Shown: one piece after another, positions 5,648 through 5,697 of the stretch
How positions within the stretch are numbered: the stretch's first letter is position 1
How the letters are laid out: every line of letters begins with the position of its first letter
Origin: Pseudomonadota bacterium
GTDB lineage: Bacteria; Pseudomonadota; Gammaproteobacteria; Burkholderiales; Burkholderiaceae_D
Direction of reading: 5' to 3'
Length of the DNA: 5,697 nucleotides
Assembly (NCBI GenBank): GCA_023422955.1
Contig: JAFAGG010000020.1
Coordinates: 1 to 5,697, forward strand
Program-made: the position numbers and the translations under genes
Notes under the pieces: model-generated
Seen by the model: only the letters and a program-made list of their open reading frames with translations
What the model was told of the DNA's origin: nothing
Database searches by the model: none

Positions 5648-5684
5648 ATGCGGGTTTCCGCCCAAAGCGCGCGGGAACCCGCAT
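5648..5684 (+). other. Long stable hairpin (14-bp stem) near the window end
   Basis: Bases 5648-5661 and 5671-5684 form a 14-bp stem with a single G-U pair and a nine-base loop. The 5' arm starts ATGCGGG and the 3' arm ends CCCGCAT. No T run follows; instead a purine-rich AGGAACAAGCGAA reaches the window end and might belong to the leader of the next gene. By gene order in relatives that gene could be priA, but it is not visible here. Confidence 0.6.
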
Positions 5685-5697
5685 AGGAACAAGCGAA

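Noticed and set aside
1..5697. CRISPR arrays, tRNA or rRNA genes, insertion sequences, integrases
   Set aside because: I saw no spaced direct repeats, no cloverleaf with CCA end, no transposase motif and no flanking inverted repeats with target duplication.

Overview
The window looks like ordinary chromosomal DNA of a betaproteobacterium, most likely order Burkholderiales, with an Oxalobacteraceae-like flavour (Herminiimonas/Janthinobacterium/Collimonas type). This is inferred from the moderately high GC content, the proteobacterial character of AtpD, AtpC and HemE, and the closeness of the end of the atp operon to hemE. No search could be run, so the genus is a guess. I see no phage, plasmid, insertion sequence, CRISPR array, tRNA or rRNA.

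Layout. (1) At 1-868, on the + strand, is the end of the F1Fo ATP synthase operon: the last 110 codons of atpD (beta subunit) and a complete atpC (epsilon subunit). A GC-rich hairpin lies between them, and a strong symmetric UUCG-loop terminator at 843-868 closes the operon. (2) At 940-2552, on the - strand and convergent with atpC, is a two-gene unit. A DUF3137-like membrane protein is followed by a LemA-family protein, with the start of lemA overlapping the upstream stop by four bases (ATGA). The terminator at 843-868 works in both directions and probably ends this unit too. (3) At 2553-2801 is a 249-bp gap holding a possible promoter for the DUF3137-lemA pair and a small 9-bp tandem repeat just past the end of the next gene. 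(4) At 2802-4106, on the - strand, is a DUF21/CBS/CorC-domain membrane protein that closely resembles YtfL, now called PaeA, the putrescine/cadaverine exporter. It has a recognisable sigma70-type promoter at 4142-4170. (5) At 4107-4493 is a divergent intergenic region with a possible GNAT-like remnant on the - strand and one small + strand ORF with a Shine-Dalgarno-like site, both uncertain. (6) At 4494-5579, on the + strand, is a complete hemE (uroporphyrinogen decarboxylase), followed by two GC-rich hairpins at 5598-5684 and then the window end.

The genes do not form one pathway. ATP synthase and haem synthesis are housekeeping functions. The DUF3137-lemA pair and the PaeA-like exporter are envelope proteins lying between them in the opposite orientation. 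The least understood part is the LemA/DUF3137 pair, whose function is unknown. I found no convincing new defence, mobile or RNA-based system.
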